A DNA stretch of 64,000 nt from Channallabes apus (GCA_030522415.1 CM060115.1:9397579-9461578); one strand, 5' to 3'; shown: positions 1 to 12,256, counted from the stretch's first letter. Program-made: numbers and translations. The notes: generated by a model not told the origin, from the sequence alone.

Positions 1-297
1 AATACAGCTGAAATAGGTTTGTACTGTGAGGTACCCTTAGTGGTGTTAATAAAAAAAGCAAAAGCTATTTATGTCCCTATTTTGATTGCCATGTAAATGT
101 ATAGTTGAAAAAAATGGTAAATAATCTTATGCAAAAGACTTATTAAAGTCTATGCAAAAGAGTTATTAAAGAGGAATGAAAGAAATACAAAAAGTAAGTT
201 ATAAATCAAGTTTTATTATTTGACATAAGAGCATGTTAACTTCACTAAAATCAGTATTGCCTGATCAAACTGTTTCTGTGAATGACAAGCTGATCCG

Positions 298-500
298 GTG
301 GCAGTTCAGTCGCCCACTACTGTCATTCCTGTGAAAATTAAGAGTGAAATGCTCACAGGGAAAATGGCCTGGTTTAATAAGCAAAGGTGTTCTGTTTTTG
401 CAGGACAATGCACAACCTTATACTGCCTACTGCACAAGTTGCACATTACAGGAACTTACATCTTACATTTAGGTAATTGTAAGACACTCTCGTCCATAGC
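298..500 (+). pseudogene. Mariner transposase relic (catalytic-core fragment)
   Basis: Around 361-440 one frame reads KWPGLISKGVLFLQDNAQPY, close to the mariner block around the second catalytic Asp (usually KGVLL.QDNA.PHT). Later decayed echoes of the same phrase (TYFTG, QDN) occur near 725-760 and 1040-1110. No intact frame remains. The companion C-terminal block is at 5540-5620, possibly from a separate copy. Confidence 0.5.
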
Positions 501-2019
501 GACTTGCAAAAGTGCTTTAACGTTTCCGTCATTGGTTCCTGGGTTACTACTAGGTTACATTGGGTTACAGGGTTACTAACTAAATACCATCAGTCAAACA
601 CCGTTGGAAAGGGTTTTTGTGTGTGGAGGAATTAACCCAAATATCGAAAAAACAGATGGGTCTTTAGTCATCGCTTAAAGATCACCAGTGACTCAACTGT
701 ACAGGTATCTAGAGGAAGTTGTATCTTGACCACATACTTCACAGGAACTTGGCCACATCACATTGCTACATGTCCGGTGCAGTTGTGTTTATCAAATATT
801 TGGGTCATTTACGGTAATTACGGTAGTTTTGCCTCTTGTATTTATACAGTAACAAATGGTTTCTGGAGGTTTATTGACTGTGAACTAGGTAGGGGACCAG
901 ATGACAGGCTTGGAAATTAGCCTATGTTACCATTACCATCGTTGTATTCCCCTGAGATTCAGGTAGTGAAAAATCCATGGGCATATGCGAGCAGTGGTGT
1001 CAGGGAACATCGGATAACTGCTGTAGAGTTGTATGTACCACATACTTTACAGGATTAAATAAACACCAACAGAATTTTTTCTTGAATACCAGGACAATAC
1101 CACACAATACAGTTGTGAAAACCTCTGCTGTTAGATTTAAGAGATTATGTCTGGTGTGTGGAGCTATAGTGCAACTGACAGGAAGGATAGCTGGAGTTAA
1201 TTTCTCCATTGCAGATTCTTCAAAGAGCATCCATTATCACATTCTTGCATAAAGGTCGATAATTCAGACTGAATTTGAAACAACTGAAGCACTTTCCCAT
1301 CTAAGCTTGATGAAAATAATGTCTAATTGTGCATTTGACATCTTCTACATTTCTGTTAACAGTGAAAATGAAAAAAAAAAATTTTAGCCAGTATGTGCTG
1401 CTTGGCTTGAAATAGCTAGGTATGGTAGTATGGTAGCATGGTATCCAACATCATGACTGCTTTTCTGCAGAATTTCAAACTGCATGGATACAGTTGTTGG
1501 GGGCTGCTATGTTTTTGTTCCAAGATTTTTCCCAGGATCCTTTCTGAAACATCTACTGCTACTTCACAGAGTAAGCCTGGACCTGGATGATGAAGAAATG
1601 GGGTCCTGGTAAATTTGTTTTCAGTGTGTTCAATGCACAGGGTGTTTGCTTCCTTCAATTTAAGGTTCTTGAGATTTGCTCTGAACCAGAATTTTATGCA
1701 GAGCAGCCACGGATTTGAACTTATGAAAATCAGTCAACAGTCCTATGAATCTCTGCAGTTCTCTGATGTATAAAGTCATGATTATTTAACTGTCTCATAC
1801 ACCTCAACTCTTTGGGTGTCTCTGGTGTATCCAAGACTTGTATTTCGTGAACCTGTTCCACGGTGGTAATACGTAAAATTTAAATTTTTGCATTTTTTTT
1901 GTTTAAAACAACATGTGAAATATGTTGTACCTTTTTTCCTTTTACTAAATTTAAAAAGCAATGTTGTGCAAAGTAACTGAGAAACTCTTCCTATAAATGT
2001 TAAATAAATGGCTCAGAGA
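500..2019. other. Intergenic DNA with decayed repeat echoes
   Basis: No gene is supported. Short open frames on both strands have no recognisable domain. Sequence at 1880-2019 matches 5080-5200 and 25690-25770 (block with AGCAATGTTGTGCAA), so it is a third partial copy of the duplicated landscape. Confidence 0.5.
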
Positions 2020-2362
2020 GAGCTGATTGGCCAAGCTCTCTCAGAGGGGAGGGATGAGAGGTACTCGTGCTCCCACATTAATCACGGCTCTACAGCCAAT
2101 CAGGGGCGTCTGTGAGCTCGCGCACGCGGAAGGAGCGGCTAGCGATTTCCTCTGAGTGTGTTATTCCGCCCCTAATGGTGCGTGAGCAAGCAGTTCGAAA
2201 AGATGCGGCCGGCTGATGTCACGCGGTTCGGAGGAAACACGTCATAGTCTTCGCCCTCCCGACTGAGTGGTAGTGGTAGCCTTAATGTGGAGCCCCCTAG
2301 CGTCGGGGAGGAATTGGCCACGACTAAATTGGGGAGAAAATTGGAAAAAATAAAAATAAATA
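2020..2362 (+). mobile_element. SINE-like dispersed repeat with A-rich tail
   Basis: A GC-richer block inside AT-rich DNA. It opens with an imperfect hairpin (CAGAGAGAGCT / AGCTCTCTCAG), continues through unique-looking sequence and ends in GGGGAGAAAATTGG followed by an A-rich tail of AAAATAAA type. Flanking host sequence matches 5188 on the left and about 5823 on the right, consistent with insertion into that landscape. No A/B boxes are clear, so the SINE call is by architecture only. Confidence 0.5.
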
Positions 2363-3204
2363 ATTGTAATCTTCATCTTTAATCTAAGAAGCGCCTCACT
2401 TATCGGGTGTTGCATTCACTTCCTGAATAGAAGTGAAGATCCTTGCTATTTACATTGTCTGCTACTCATGAATCACCAAAGGCATATATTCAGAGTGTGA
2501 TCTGAAGACCAAAGATGCTGTAAAGAAACATTTGCATATCTTAAGTAACGAGTAAGGGAGGGGACTCATGTGAAACAATCCAAATGATAAAACTTATTTT
2601 TAATCACAGTAGAAACATCAGCCTTCTGTCCTCTGATTAACTGTTTACTCATCAGATATCGTTATGTTTTTTCATCCTGTTTTCATGTTTTTTTTTTATT
2701 TTGCTGACATTTTTTTGCTGAGTAATCTCACATGGATACAATTATCTCTTCAGATGACTACCTGAAGTACGTACATTAGCATGCTGGTAGATCTTTGAAG
2801 AGAGAGGCGTTTTATTATTTCAATAAAATCTTTGATTATTTATTTTGATATTTTATTCCAGCCACTTCCACTAATACAATGCCAAATTTCAGTGAACAAT
2901 CAGCTGCTGATTGTTTCCCTGGATTTAACAACAATTGTTGGTCTCCTGCTTGTCTCTTTGAATTTAAATTCTCATTCAGACTAGAAACAAGCTAAAATAT
3001 GATGTCACCTATTTTTATTTAATTAATAAAATTTTATTAGATCTTTAATTTTTTGGGGCAGGGGTGACCAGTTCACTAGAAGGAAAAAATGTCTTGTCCT
3101 ACACTACTGCTGCTACTACCATTACAAAATAGTAGGAATTATTAAAAATGTTTTTATTGGAATTGAAAATTTCAACTTAATAACTCACCTCCAGAACGAA
3201 TGAA

Positions 3205-3235
3205 ATTCGTAGGCCAAGGTTCCACTGTACTGTAC
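3205..3235 (-). mobile_element. Terminus of a Tc1/mariner-like TIR element
   Basis: CCAAGGTTCCACTGTA is the inverse of the terminus CAGTGGAACCTCGG seen at 25816 and 27520. Only the end is recognised here. Confidence 0.4.
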
Positions 3236-3890
3236 TTCAGTTCATATCCTTGTAATACCTTAAATTCAGTGTAAACGTCATAGTCGTGTATTATAATGCC
3301 TACATTCTATACATTTGCTGGTTCTTAAATTTGCTCTCAAATTCCTTAGCTCAAATTCACCTGAGTAGTTTTATTAGTGGATCCTTTTTGCTTTTACTCA
3401 ACTACATCTTAAAACAAATATTTGTAATTTCTATTCCACCACATTTTTGCATGGCAATACCTTACATACTGTAATAAGAGTGGTGTGTTGTATTTGCAGA
3501 GGAAATCTTAGCATTTACCTCTGCCTGATTGAACGATTTGCCTTCCCTAAACATGTAGCGGGTGACTAAAATCAGGAGTGCAGACAGTTGCAGATAGAAA
3601 TGAAACAGAATGTTTGCAATCAGGAAGCAGAAAAAGAAAGAGAAGGAAAAAGACTGACTCTTTTACTGAAATGACTTTAAGGCTACTATAAGTTAATACA
3701 AGCTCAACAGTTTTGAAACTTAAGCAAATGTGAAGGTAAGCACATTTACTTAATAATTTAATCCTTAGACATGTATACAAATAAAGGTGCACACTGTTCA
3801 CCTGTATGTTCAATGTGTGCTTGTGTGACTTGAGTTTTAACATTTACTGAGATGAATCAAATGAAATTGACCTTAATTAACCCTAGTAAT

Positions 3891-4245
3891 ACTGTCGCCT
3901 TGCACCTCCAGGGTCTGGGTTCGATTCCCCGGCCAGGCTCGATTCCCGTCTCTGTGTGCATGGAGTTTGCATGTTCTCCCCGTGCTTGGTGGGTTTCCTA
4001 TACTCCGGTTTCCTCCCACAGTCCAAAGATATGCAGGTTAGGCTAATTGGCGTTCCCAAAATTGCCCGTAGTGTGTGATTGGGTGTGTGAGTGTGTGTAT
4101 GTGTGTGTGCTCTGCGATGGATTGGCACCCTGTCCAGGGTGTACCCCGCCTAGTGCCCGAAGTCTCCTGGGATAGGCTCCAGGTCCCCCGCGACCCTGAC
4201 CACAGGATTAAGCGGTATAGAAAATGAATGAATGAATGAATGAAT
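3891..4245 (+). mobile_element. tRNA-derived SINE with 12-bp target duplication
   Basis: Begins inside the tRNA-like head (ACTGTCGCC, B-box-like GGTTCGATTCC), carries the body with GTTTGCATGTTCTCCCC and CACAGTCCAAAG, then CTGGGATAGGCTCCAGG, and ends in a (GAAT)n tail. AACCCTAGTAAT flanks both ends (3879-3890 and 4246-4257). The matching place in copy B (about 24945-24965) lacks it. It is 5'-truncated relative to the copy at 10874. Confidence 0.85.
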
Positions 4246-5499
4246 AACCCTAGTAATGTAAAACTTCTAACTACATTTCATTAGTATAAAATGTGTACGA
4301 ATAAACATTGTATGAATAGACAATGTCCCTAACAAGTTTACAGAAATCCGAATGTGCAGAACTAGATCCATAATGGGGCAGCCCAAGGGGGAGTGGTGGT
4401 CAAAATTTCCTGAATTTGCATTCAGAAGAAGAGGAACCAGACTCTGAAGTGGAACACATCCTCTTATGGGTGATATTGGATGGCAGGATTATAAATCGTT
4501 ACAGTACTGTATGCAGCTGTGGATGGATAAATGCAAACAGTGCTAAATTATCCACTTACTAATGTCCAAGCAAGACCAAATCAAACCATTTGGTCTGTAA
4601 AGCTGTGATGAAAATCATATCATAGCAACACTATTAATTACTATGAAAATATGCCATGGGGCACTGAGCCTAATGTATTAATTGTGTATTCTAATAAAAT
4701 GCATAGAAAACATTAGTGGAGCCAGGGGTAGAGGTGTAAAACTTACTTTTGCTAAAGGAGTGCAGCTGTTTAGTATCAGAATTGTATTTAGTTATACAAT
4801 CTTGTCATTTTAACGCTATTTATACTTATGGTAGTGGCATGTCCAACATGAGCAGTAGCAGTGACACCAAGAAAAAGCTTTGCCTGATTTGACATAGCAT
4901 TCTTAGAATCAGCTATTGAGAACTGCTGAATTTTATATAGGGAATAAAAACACTTAGGGATGCCTAGCAAGATAACACAACGTTGGCTATGACCCAAGAT
5001 GAAGCACCACTGCTTTCACCTTCCTGTAGGTAATTTTCAGCAACCATGACTTTATTATTAGTATTATTATATTTTTTTGTTAAAACAACATGAAACATGT
5101 TGTATCTTTTTTCCCTCCTTTTTCTAAATTTAAAAAGCAATGTTGTGCAATGTACAGTAACTGAGAAACTCTTCCCATAAATGTTAAATAAGTGGCTGCT
5201 TACAGAAATTCTCACCACACCAACCGTCCTCTATAGACTCTATACATGCTCATATGCTAATATACTCATTATGCAATACATTAGCTCTAATAACTAAATT
5301 ATTAGAACAAGCATTTTAAGTACAACCTACAGTTTGGTTAGAATCTAGTATTTAAAAGCTGTAAAAAATCAATTTAAACAATGTGCTGATATGACTTTTC
5401 ATGTGTGAAATTTCTCATGACATTCATCACATCACAGCGTGAAACCGATTGACGTCTACAGTTGAAGCACAGTGGAATGATGATGAGACACATCTGTCT

Positions 5500-5649
5500 G
5501 TGGAATCTGTACATATAATCATTTATGAGCACCACTTGCACGTTACATTTCAGGAACTCGGCTGGGAATTATTGCCACATGCCGAATATAGTCCAGACCT
5601 CACTCCAAATGATTTCCGTGGAGGCCAGTGTTTCAGAAATGAAGCATAG
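5500..5649 (+). pseudogene. Mariner transposase C-terminal fragment
   Basis: The frame reads ELGWELLPHAEYSPDLTPND, the mariner signature around the third catalytic acidic residue (usually LGWE.LPHPPYSPDLAPSD). It is followed by a stop after about 15 unrelated residues. The preceding part (HLHVTFQ) is degenerate. Confidence 0.75.
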
Positions 5650-7430
5650 TTCTGAAGTACTGAAAACGGAAAAACTTTCTACCTTGTTGCTATACAAGCA
5701 CTAGTGAAAGGTTGGGATAAGTGCATTAGTGTAGCAGGGGATTATTGGTCTTGTTATTCTACACCATCTAATCTGTTCTGTACTGTATAACTAACATTAT
5801 ACTCTTGGTGTATCATATGTGTTTAATTGTAATCTCCGTCTTTAATCTAAAAAGCGCCTCACTTATCGTGTGTACATTCAATTCCGGGAAAGCCTGTGAG
5901 TCGGTCTATTCTGTGAAGCATATGACATGGAAAAAATGGCAAAAACTGATGATCTAATACGAGACATTCAGACGATGTCTCTGGTGTGTTAAAGAGGATG
6001 TAACTGCTTCTTCTTTTTTTGTGTGTGTTTCAACACTGGCAAATTAAGCACTTATCAGTTGTGTTTGACCCATCTGAGAGTGAATAACCGCACAGAATAA
6101 CAAAGGTAAGCAGATCTAGGGTTTGTTCATCAAACTCAGGGCTATGTCTAATTAAAAATCAACAAAAGTAATCAGATTTATTTCTGAAAAACTTAATTCT
6201 GAAATTTTGCTCGGTGAAGTTCACAGGATTGATAATCAATACAGAAGTCCTGAAGCATTTACTCCAACTTACAAATGATATTGGACTCTTCATGTGTGAT
6301 CAGAAAATCTGTTTAAACATAATCTGAATTTGTCCTGAGGAGTTAAATCAGTGGAATACTATATATACACACACACACAGTACACACTATAATCATTCCA
6401 TTGAAAGAACTTGGATGCGATATTAAGAAAAATAAGTAATGCATTTCTATCACATTGATAGAAATAATACCAAACCCATGCCTTACTTTTCAGCTTTCTT
6501 GAGACAAGAAGTGTTTAGTAAAGCTAAAAAAAGAAATAGGCATAGAATAACTCATGTCATGCTGTTATAATATGAGGCTAGGAGTTTTTTAATTTTTACT
6601 AACATTCTACAACATTCTCTCATTTCTCCCTGGAAGGATTTTTCTTTTCCACAAGTTCACCTCCTTCCTACAGCAGCTTAAATTGCTGATGTCTAATAGT
6701 TAGTGATCTAATAATCACATATTTTGCTGCACACCTCTTTATTAATTCAATATTTCATTTTACCAATATTAATTTTTTTAAAATAATTTGGCACACAATG
6801 TTTCACTCTTTAAAGTTCTTTCTTATTCTGGTCGAACTCTTAAATATGAACCTGAAACCTCGTCTCCTGCCCCTTGAAAAAGATTTGTAAGTTAAGTTAA
6901 ATAAATGTACATATTTAAGAAGAACGCTTACCAATACAACGAAGCCTTAAAGTACTTGATTTCTAAAATAACTCTTTTATTTGGGAAATGCCTTAGGAAC
7001 CCTTAAAGATATAAAGTACTGTTTGAGGAATGCTTTTTTTATGGGAATGTATTAAACACTGTCAGTGATCTCATTATGGTCTTATTTTGATTCCATTGAA
7101 AATTAAGAACTCTTGAAGAACCATTGAAGATTGTAGTAGATTTAGGGATCTTTTGACTGATACTGGCTGCACAACTGTCTGACAGCAAGGTTGAGGGGTG
7201 GAAGTCTATTTAGTACCTTCACACATGTCATCTGTAGTGTTTTTCAGGACAGTTAGAAAATGTAAATCCTTCACACATTCTAGGTATTAAAAAGAGGTAA
7301 TTCCAATTTCTATTGGAGTGAGGAGATCATGGTGACACACCAGGTAGTGTTGTCACCTACAGTAACAACTCCAGAGTACCCACTATGGTCAGCTTGCTAC
7401 TCTTAATTGCCCAAAGATGTGTAGATGTGT
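5650..7430. other. AT-rich intergenic DNA
   Basis: No gene or recognised element apart from a short CA run near 6371. The block 5825-5880 repeats 2360-2412. Copy B has no counterpart for most of this interval. Confidence 0.5.
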
Positions 7431-7965
7431 GTGAATACCTGTGATGGACTGTATAAACTCCAGATAAAAGTGAGTCAGAATACGTTGAACAAATACTGTA
7501 GAGTGTTGGATTTCGTGTCTTCCAAAAATGTGTTTTGCTGATTGGAAAACCCTTTGTTGGATGATCCACACTGTAGAACCTTTAAGGAACTGGCAGGCGT
7601 AATGGTGTAATGATGTTATTTCTAAAGTGTGTAAAATGAGCATAATGTTTTATATAGACTGAGCTTCTTACAAACAAATCATTCTGTAAAGCTCTGGCAA
7701 CACAAGATCTTTTTCTAAAAGTAAGCCTCTTGTGGAATTCTGAGCTGCTTTCGAATGAAGGGAAATTCTTCTTTTCAGTAATTGCATGTCTTTAGCTTCA
7801 GAGGTTTGCTAATTGGTTGTCATTCAGTATTTGAGTGTTTCTCTCTGTTTCAAAAAAAGAAAACAAAATTAGCAGTTTTGGCTGGAAGTAAAGGATTTCA
7901 AATTACTGTGTTAGTAACTTAGAAAATAGAACTAACATGAAGTAGAACTGCTCTTCACGCTTTAC

Positions 7966-8095
7966 TCTTTTGTTTTTCAGGTCTAAATAATGTAGGGTGG
8001 CAATTGATAACTGAAATGGAGAATTGAAGAGAACCATATTTTCTATTAAAATTGAACTGTTTCTCCTTACAGGAAGATTGGGTTAAAAGTCAACC
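7966..8095 (+). promoter_or_regulatory. Putative 5' UTR splice acceptors upstream of the receptor
   Basis: Two pyrimidine-rich tracts ending in AG precede the receptor start: one at about 7966-7980 (TTTTGTTTTTCAG) and one at 8056-8072 (TTTCTCCTTACAG). The coding exon would then begin at 8073 with 23 bases of 5' UTR. FFAR-type genes usually have an intronless CDS with separate 5' UTR exons, which fits. Both tracts are recognisable upstream of the pseudogene at 30480-30600, with the second changed to TTAAAG. Which acceptor is used cannot be told from sequence. Confidence 0.5.
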
Positions 8096-9064
8096 ATGAA
8101 GTGGACGGACAACCCTCATCTAAGCAAACTGGTCCTGGCGGTGGATGGTATCACACTGATCACCGGCCTTCCTGCCAACCTGGTGGCTCTCTACACCTTT
8201 ATTCAAAAAGTGAGACAGCGACCTACACCTGTTGACGTGCTCTTGCTCAGCCTCACAATATCAGACCTGATCTTTCTTTTCTTCCTTACGTTCCGCATGA
8301 AAGAAGCTGCCGACATGGACTGGACGCTTCCGCTCTTTCTCTGTCCTCTTACGGGATTCTTCTTTTACACAACCATTTATAACAGCACGTTTCTCTTAAC
8401 AGCTATCAGTGTGGAACGCTATCTAGGAGTGGCTTTTCCAATCAAGTACAAACTCAAACGACATCCTCGATACGCCTGGATTGCCAGCATCACATTCTGG
8501 GTGGTTTCCATGGTTCATTGCAGTATTGTCTACATTATTCAGTACTACGAACCCAGTGATAAAAATCATGCCTGCTATGATGAGTTTAGCGTTGACCAGT
8601 TGAAAATCCTTTTGCCTGTCCGTTTGGAATTGTTTGCTGTGCTGTTCTGTACACCTTTCATCATCTGCTGCTTCTGCTACGTGAAGTTCATCCACATCCT
8701 CTCCCGCTTACCCAACATTAAAGCTAAGAAGCGTTTCAGGGCCATCGGGCTTGCCTTAGCCACCCTCCTGGTATTTATCATCTGCTTCATGCCTTACAAT
8801 GTGTCCCATGTTGTGGGTTATATTCAAAATGAGAGTCCTGACTGGAGAGTGTATGCCCTGTTGCCCAGCACCCTAAATGCCTGTTTGGACCCACTGATTT
8901 TTTATTTCTCATCTTCAGCACTTCGGGCAACTATAAAAAAGCTGATATATGGATCCAAAAAGCGGACACATCCTTCCTGCTGCCGGAAATTGCTCAACTG
9001 TCCCCAGTTGAGCTGTATTGCACGAGAAGAAAGCACACAGAGTTCTAATGACTCTACTCTCTAG
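8096..9064 (+). CDS. ffar2/ffar3-like: Free fatty acid receptor 2/3-like G protein-coupled receptor
   Basis: A 322-residue, single-exon class A GPCR, close to the usual length of short-chain fatty acid receptors. Seen: seven hydrophobic segments, TM3 ERY motif at residues 107-109 followed by LGVAFPIKYK, C83 and C160 placed for the TM3-ECL2 disulfide, and DPLIFY at 265-270 in TM7. The residues that bind the fatty-acid carboxylate in mammalian FFAR2/3 have clear counterparts: R176 in LPVRLEL, H238 in PYNVSHVVGY and R251 after SPDW. Known family role: plasma-membrane sensing of acetate, propionate and butyrate through Gi/Gq. Features of both FFAR2 and FFAR3 are present, so I do not assign one orthologue. 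The ATG is the first in frame after a splice-acceptor-like site. A broken duplicate lies at 30625-32368. Confidence 0.93.
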   Translation: MKWTDNPHLSKLVLAVDGITLITGLPANLVALYTFIQKVRQRPTPVDVLLLSLTISDLIFLFFLTFRMKEAADMDWTLPLFLCPLTGFFFYTTIYNSTFLLTAISVERYLGVAFPIKYKLKRHPRYAWIASITFWVVSMVHCSIVYIIQYYEPSDKNHACYDEFSVDQLKILLPVRLELFAVLFCTPFIICCFCYVKFIHILSRLPNIKAKKRFRAIGLALATLLVFIICFMPYNVSHVVGYIQNESPDWRVYALLPSTLNACLDPLIFYFSSSALRATIKKLIYGSKKRTHPSCCRKLLNCPQLSCIAREESTQSSNDSTL

Positions 9065-9304
9065 AGCTTTCAAATGTAATTACAGATATACTGTACTGTA
9101 TGCAGATAAGTAGATAATTACACACACACACACACACACAATGTTTTAAGGGTCAAGTTAACCAATAATTTAACTAAAGTAGCTTACTGATGCTGATAAA
9201 CAACAGGTAAGGGTGCTGTACATCAGCCAAATGCAGGATTTTAATTATTATATATTTCTTCAGCTTCAATGACTTTTCGATGACTACACTGATGATGCAC
9301 CAAA

Positions 9305-9519
9305 GGCAGCACAATGGCTTAGTGGTTAGGACTGTGGCCCTCGCACTTCTAGGGTTGAGAGTTTGGATCTGTACTGTATGTGTGGAGTTTGAATGTTCTC
9401 CCCATGCTTGGTAGGTTTTCTCCCACAGTCCAAAAACATACAGATTAGGTTAACAGGTTGGCACCCTGTCCATGGTTTTTCCCATGTACAGAATAAGTGC
9501 TATAGACGATGAGTCATCA
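9305..9519 (+). mobile_element. Old degraded tRNA-derived SINE (copy A)
   Basis: GGCAGCACAATGGCTTAGTGG opens a decayed relative of the 10874 SINE, with GTTCTCCCCATGCTTGGT and GGCACCCTGTCCA preserved. The same remnant sits downstream of the receptor pseudogene at 32623, so it was present before the duplication. Confidence 0.75.
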
Positions 9520-10226
9520 GGCCCTAGAAGTTGAACCAATTAAAATTTAGCTGTGGCTTCAGTAGTTTCTGAAAATATGAATCCATGCTTTTTTGGCCAT
9601 GTGGTGTTTGTCCAACATTTCTCTGCAGATCAACCCAAATCACTTGGTCCTTACTTCAATCATAATAGGGCCATAGTGTTTATACCAAAACAACATGACC
9701 GTCAACGTCAAATCTGTAATTTGTTTGTATAGGGATATCATATTCACCCAATAAATGTGAATATTGTCTTCTATTTAGACCAGAATAGTATTTTTGGGCA
9801 AACACCAAGGAATGTAATAAACAATGAATGTATAAACACTGAATGTATAAAAACTGTTATAAAAAAAAAAAAAAACTTCCTCTTTAAATTATAAGCTATT
9901 TATACAAGGTGATTAAAATATGTAAACACTGGAATGTTTGCAATATTTATTTAAATTTTCTTTTTTTTTTTGTTTACTGTTGTGGGTTTGTTAAAGCAAT
10001 TAAGCTACATTTCAAGAATTAGTGGCTTTCCTTCCTTGTATTATGATGATATGAAAATTCTGCTGCACTATTTGTAAATTTTTACTTTTTTTTCATTCAC
10101 CCTGTATATCTGTAAGTTTTTCTTTTCCCTATTGTCGTTTCTCTAAGTTATTGAGACTGGTATGGACGATGCCCTGAAATTGAAGCTGTTATGTTACATA
10201 AATTAGCATATTCAATGATGATGATG

Positions 10227-10268
<42 letters not shown>

Positions 10269-10845
10269 CCCACAACAGATAAAATCTATTGTTCCATCTA
10301 GTGATGTAAATATGGGAATATAACGCTTGTTGTATATTATGTGTATTTCTCTGAGTTTTAAATGTTGCATTAGTTCTAAAAAAAGAACATGGTGTCTAAT
10401 GTATATTTGATAAAACATTTTAATCAAAGTGACCTGTAGGTATTAGGTTTAATTGTTTTTGATGGTGTGTATATATTTTTTTAAATAATGACTATAATTG
10501 TTGTTAAAAATTTGTTGAATTTAGCATTTTGGATGAATAATGGCATTTCTACAACAATGGCAAAGTCTATAATTAGAAGGCTTGGAGTTTAAATCTCAGC
10601 ACTGCCAGAGAGTGCCAGAGGCAGTTGAATCAGAACCTTCAAAGAGAATGTGCTTAAGTACAGAGTTGTGCCATTGCAAATAAGGAATGTATTTAAATGT
10701 ATTCTGTTTGAACAACTGCTGTAAATTAATAAAGTTCTTTTGTTTATGAGGCTTTATCTGTTTATGAAGGTCATTACTAATGGCTCATGAAAAACCGGAT
10801 AAAAGCAGAACGGGTTATAGCACTGTGTAAGGACAAAGTGAAGGA
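9520..10845. other. AT-rich intergenic DNA with microsatellites
   Basis: No gene is supported. Contains an A run at 9861-9875 and an (AAT)n/(ATT)n tract at about 10227-10267. Confidence 0.5.
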
Positions 10846-10873
10846 ATAATAATAATAATAATAATAATAATAA

Positions 10874-11107
10874 GGCGGCATGGTGGTGTAGTGGTTAGCA
10901 CTGTCGCCTTGCACCTCCAGGTTCCGGCTTCGATTCCCGGCCAGGCTCGATTCCCATCTCTGTGTGCATGGAGTTTGCATGTTCTCCCCGTGCTTGGTGG
11001 GGTTCCTCCGGGTGCTCCGGTTTCCTCCCACAGTCCAAAGACATGCAGATTAGGCTAATTGGCGTTCCCAAAAAAAATTGACCATAGTGTGTGAATGAGT
11101 GTGTGTG

Positions 11108-11159
<52 letters not shown>

Positions 11160-11282
11160 CTGCAATGGATTGGCACGCTGTCCAGGGTGTACCCTGCCTC
11201 GTGCCCTGAGTCTCCTGGGATAGGCTCCAGGTCCCCGCACCCCTAAATACGGGATAAAGTGGTATAGAAGATGAATGAATGA
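10874..11282 (+). mobile_element. tRNA-derived SINE, near full length
   Basis: Starts GGCGGCATGGTGGTGTAGTGG, with an A-box-like segment (TAGTGGTTAGCA) and a B-box-like segment (GGCTTCGATTCC), then the shared body, an internal (GT)n expansion at about 11099-11158, the CTGGGATAGGCTCCAGG block and a GAATGAATGAAT tail. It lies within (AAT)n on both sides, so its target duplication cannot be resolved. Confidence 0.85.
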
Positions 11283-11387
11283 ATAATAATAATAATAGTG
11301 TCTAATTCTTACCATTAAACAAGCTCAGAAAGTCATTTTACAAAAAATTTAATTACATTACTATGTATATAAGTTTACATGCAGATG

Positions 11388-11957
11388 TTATAAGGTAGTA
11401 TAGACTCTTAAAAAGAATGATAGAAGGGATGCTAATGTCTGAGTATGAATTATCGTTCCTCGCTCACTCCGATGGCTTCCTAGATGGGAAGGTGCAAAGG
11501 GATGGAGCTGCCTATTTGGACCGGCTGGCGATCGGGCTTGCTCCGCATTATAAAAGCAAGGCACGGAATTTAGTCTGGGGTCTGGGAAGTATGTGATGCG
11601 GTGGTATAAGAGAGAGTGGCAAGCGAGCGGGGCGAAGTTATGGGGCCCCTGCAGGGACTTTAAAAAGGACACTGGAATTACGCCCTTTGATCTCTGAGCT
11701 GAGGACAGCACGAGAAATAACTGCGCGAGCTCCCACGGCACCTTAACTCCCGCGCCGAGCCCGCCATCGCTGCCAGCTGGGCACTGCCCCCGGACCTGCA
11801 TGTGCACATTCCTTCCGTCCCTATCTTTCCAGCCTCCCTCCTTTAACCCTTTCCATCCCCATTTATTACCCTTTTTCCCATAAGACCTCGCCTTGTGTCC
11901 GTGCTTTATGGTGCCGCCCGAATGCATAGAGTCGAACCCATTACAAACAGTATTCAA
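11388..11957 (-). mobile_element. LTR-like dispersed repeat (related to 37478-37970)
   Basis: An open frame of 189 codons exists here, but most of the block matches 37490-37960 in opposite orientation. Shared landmarks are CACGGACAC, GGCGAGGTCTTA, GGGAGCTCGCGCAG, GAGATCAAAGG and GAGCGAGGA-CGATA. It is therefore dispersed repeat DNA, possibly a solo LTR, and not a host gene. Confidence 0.6.
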
Positions 11958-11994
11958 AAATCTGCATAGTTAAATGTTAATTCAATAGCTTGTT

Positions 11995-12200
11995 TATTAA
12001 AGCTACAGTAGCTGTTTCAACTAATAGAACTTTGGATGGCGAGTAACTTGGTCTGCGAGTTTTTTGCAAGATGATAAAACTGATAAACCAAGAATGTCTT
12101 GAAATAAACATGCGTTTTGTCTGCCGAGCATCACATGATCACAACTGAGCCAATAGTTCTTATCTCTCGTGCGCTGCAGGATTATGGGTAATCATAAAGC
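11995..12200 (-). mobile_element. Tc1/mariner-like MITE fragment
   Basis: GCGAGTAACTTGGTCTGCGAG and the following sequence through ATTATGGGTAATC resemble, inverted, the right part of the TIR element at 33840-34352. Ends are not preserved. Confidence 0.35.
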
Positions 12201-12256
12201 AAAAGTAAGTGTCATTAGTTAAAGATCCAGTAAAGTGTCATTAGAGAGGTTCTTTG

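Larger units (their letters stand above)
2440..9640 (+). repeat. Segmental duplication, copy A
   Basis: This block is similar in order and orientation to 16215-32950. Landmarks: 2450-2520 matches 16260-16320; 3541-3660 matches 16571-16601 plus 24614-24680; 4600-5200 matches 25180-25790; 5381-5490 matches 26230-26319 plus 27478-27505; 7440-9640 matches 29940-32945, including the receptor. Copy A lacks the large insertions of copy B and so preserves their empty target sites. A shorter older echo is visible at about 1880-2410, which resembles 5080-5880. Boundaries are by eye. Confidence 0.8.

Noticed and set aside
8423..8695. Minus-strand 90-codon frame opposite the receptor
   Set aside because: Shadow of the receptor coding sequence; no initiation context or domain.
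10777..11315. Several minus-strand frames with poly-His/Thr and poly-Tyr runs
   Set aside because: They are read-through of the SINE and its (GT)n and (AAT)n microsatellites.
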